From Pandoraea sp. (GTDB taxonomy: Bacteria; Pseudomonadota; Gammaproteobacteria; Burkholderiales; Burkholderiaceae), in NCBI GenBank assembly GCA_031291335.1, contig JARLJF010000098.1:1-43487 (forward strand): a stretch of DNA of 43,487 bases. The letters are read 5' to 3'. Position 1 is the stretch's first letter; the number at the start of each line of letters is the position of its first letter. Under the pieces are notes generated by a model. It saw only the letters and a list, made by a program, of their open reading frames with translations, did no database searches and was not told where the DNA came from. Shown here piece after piece: positions 42,511-43,487 of the stretch. The position numbers and the translations under genes were made by a program.

Positions 42511-43203
42511 ATGACATCCCTGAAATTTCCGATCCGGGCCGCTGAGCGTCGCGGTTCGTCGCAATGCGCCAGTCCTGGTGGGTGGTGGCGACGTTTGCGT
42601 GTGCCGGCTCGCTTGCCCGATTCGCCGACTGCCCGAGTGGCTTTTTGGCAAAAGGCGACGCATCTGGCGCTGCGTTCGGCGCGTGCTGTTTTTGGTGGCT
42701 TCGCGGTGCCTCGGCCTATGCGCGGCGTGATGGGCGCGGCGTTAGCCGTGGCGGCGATAGTTTTCGGCGCACCGGCGCATGCGGTCGAGGTCGGCGACAC
42801 GGTCACGCTTCCGTCGCTCACGCTGTTCGATGGCAAGACGCTCCCCGCCAGTGCCTTCAAGGACCGCACGGTGATCGTCGAGTACTGGGCGTCGTGGTGT
42901 CCGTTCTGCGCGCAGCAGAACCCGCATCTGCAGAAGCTCTATGAGGCTACGCGCGGCAAGCCGATCCAGATCGTCACGATCTCCATCGACAAGAAGCCGC
43001 AGGAAGCCGTCGACTATCTCAAGGCGCACGGCTACACCTTCCCCGCCGGCATGGAAAACGACGCTTGGCAGGCGGCGCTGGGTAAGCGTCGCGGACTGCC
43101 GGAGCTGTACGTGATCGGGCGCAACGGCAAGGTGCTGCGCAAGGAAGTGGGCGAGATGTTCGGTGAGGACGTGGCGGCGCTCGCGGACTACGCGGGCAAG
43201 TAA
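42511..43203 (+). CDS. Thioredoxin-like TlpA-family protein (SoxW/SoxS type)
   Basis: A periplasmic thioredoxin-fold protein. The active site is EYWASWCPFCAQQNPHLQKLY, the cis-proline region lies near RGLPELYVIGRNGKVLR, and the TlpA-type start is VEVGDTVTLPSLTLFDGKTL. In sox clusters such proteins keep SoxY or SoxA cysteines reduced. Two starts are possible. The ATG at 42511 has GGAG 8 bases upstream but adds a basic 70-residue N-terminus. The ATG at 42718 begins a normal signal peptide (MRGVMGAALAVAAIVFGAPAHA) but lacks a ribosome-binding site. I give the longer frame; the mature protein is the same. It lies between soxX and soxB. Confidence 0.85.
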   Translation: MTSLKFPIRAAERRGSSQCASPGGWWRRLRVPARLPDSPTARVAFWQKATHLALRSARAVFGGFAVPRPMRGVMGAALAVAAIVFGAPAHAVEVGDTVTLPSLTLFDGKTLPASAFKDRTVIVEYWASWCPFCAQQNPHLQKLYEATRGKPIQIVTISIDKKPQEAVDYLKAHGYTFPAGMENDAWQAALGKRRGLPELYVIGRNGKVLRKEVGEMFGEDVAALADYAGK

Positions 43204-43274
43204 CAAGTCAGCGAACCGAGTTCAAACAAAGATAAAGCAGGCGCGCCACGAAGTGCGCGTGCCACGGAGACGAA

Positions 43275-43487
43275 ATGAATCGACGCGAGTTCATGCAGGT
43301 GTTGGCGGTGGCGGCGGCCGGGGGAATGGCGCTGTCGCATCACGAAACGGCGGCAGCGCAGGCGGCTGCGGCGTTTTACGATCTGCCGAAATTCGGCAAC
43401 GTGCACCTGTTGCACTTCACCGACTGCCACGCGCAGTTGCTGCCGATTCACTTCCGCGAGCCGAGCGTCAATCTGGGCATCGGGGCA
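43275..43487 (+). CDS. soxB: SoxB, thiosulfohydrolase, 5' part (cut by window end)
   Basis: First 71 codons only. The start codon has GGAGA upstream. A twin-arginine-type signal (MNRREFMQVLAVAAAGGMAL) precedes the SoxB start of the metallophosphoesterase-like domain: NVHLLHFTDCHAQLLPIHFR, with metal ligands D50 and H52 for the dimanganese site. SoxB hydrolyses the terminal sulfone from SoxY-bound thiosulfate. It is the last sox gene visible; further sox genes may lie beyond the edge. Confidence 0.95.
   Translation, partial: MNRREFMQVLAVAAAGGMALSHHETAAAQAAAAFYDLPKFGNVHLLHFTDCHAQLLPIHFREPSVNLGIGA

Overview
The window looks like chromosomal DNA of a GC-rich betaproteobacterium of the order Burkholderiales. 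The gene content (putA/putP, sorAB, priA-hemE, rsmI-yraN-diaA-BON lipoprotein, a soxCDYZAX(W)B cluster) and the protein sequences fit Pandoraea or a close relative best. That genus assignment is inference from reading, not from a search. No tRNA, rRNA, IS element or CRISPR array is visible. Most long antisense reading frames are GC-codon shadows of real genes.

Layout. 1-1510 is the 3' part of a PilV-like pilus-tip protein, cut by the left edge and followed by a clear terminator. 1776-3191 is an AGCS alanine/glycine:cation symporter that converges on a block of minus-strand genes. In transcription order that block is hemE (16.5 kb), priA, sorA-sorB (sulfite dehydrogenase), putA, putP and livK-type (3.3 kb). 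The put genes carry recognisable PutA operator sequence: a perfect 10-bp inverted repeat ahead of putA and a GTTGCAAC palindrome ahead of putP. 16.8-25.7 kb holds scattered housekeeping and metabolic genes: a cyclohexadienyl-dehydratase-like periplasmic protein, an HSL-type esterase, a CoA-binding protein, a hydroxypyruvate-isomerase-like protein, a TonB-like lipoprotein, a dienelactone hydrolase fused to a SnoaL-like domain, an ArsC-family protein, a DEDD exonuclease coupled to a metallo-beta-lactamase hydrolase, and RlpA. A 735-base gene-free stretch (19138-19872) contains an orphan plus-strand terminator.

26.1-29.1 kb is a three-gene ABC importer of the ABC_sub_bind (TrpXYZ-like) class with strong hairpins after the binding-protein gene and a terminator at the end. 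29.2-32.2 kb is the conserved rsmI / yraN-diaA-BON lipoprotein neighbourhood, here without lpoA.

32.3-43.5 kb is a sulfur-oxidation region. A monohaem cytochrome plus a flavocytochrome-c sulfide dehydrogenase flavoprotein (FccAB/SoxEF type) come first. A two-partner-secretion transporter without a visible partner follows, then a SoxR-type ArsR regulator, then soxC-soxD, a small cytochrome c551-like gene, soxY-soxZ-soxA-soxX, a thioredoxin-like soxW/soxS-type gene and the start of soxB, cut by the right edge. Together these would oxidise sulfide and thiosulfate in the periplasm: SoxAX loads thiosulfate on the SoxYZ cysteine, SoxB hydrolyses the sulfone, SoxCD oxidises the sulfane sulfur, and small cytochromes carry electrons onward. 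SorAB in the same window gives a second, independent route for sulfite oxidation.

The items most worth a second look are the C-terminal domain of the PilV-like protein, the TpsB transporter whose conserved barrel-loop arginine appears to be leucine, the DnaA-box-containing gap ahead of priA, the possible small RNA at 19.2-19.7 kb, several well-formed unassigned palindromes in promoter gaps, and the cytochrome gene between soxD and soxY that resembles the C-terminal haem domain of SoxD. I did not find a clearly new multi-gene system.
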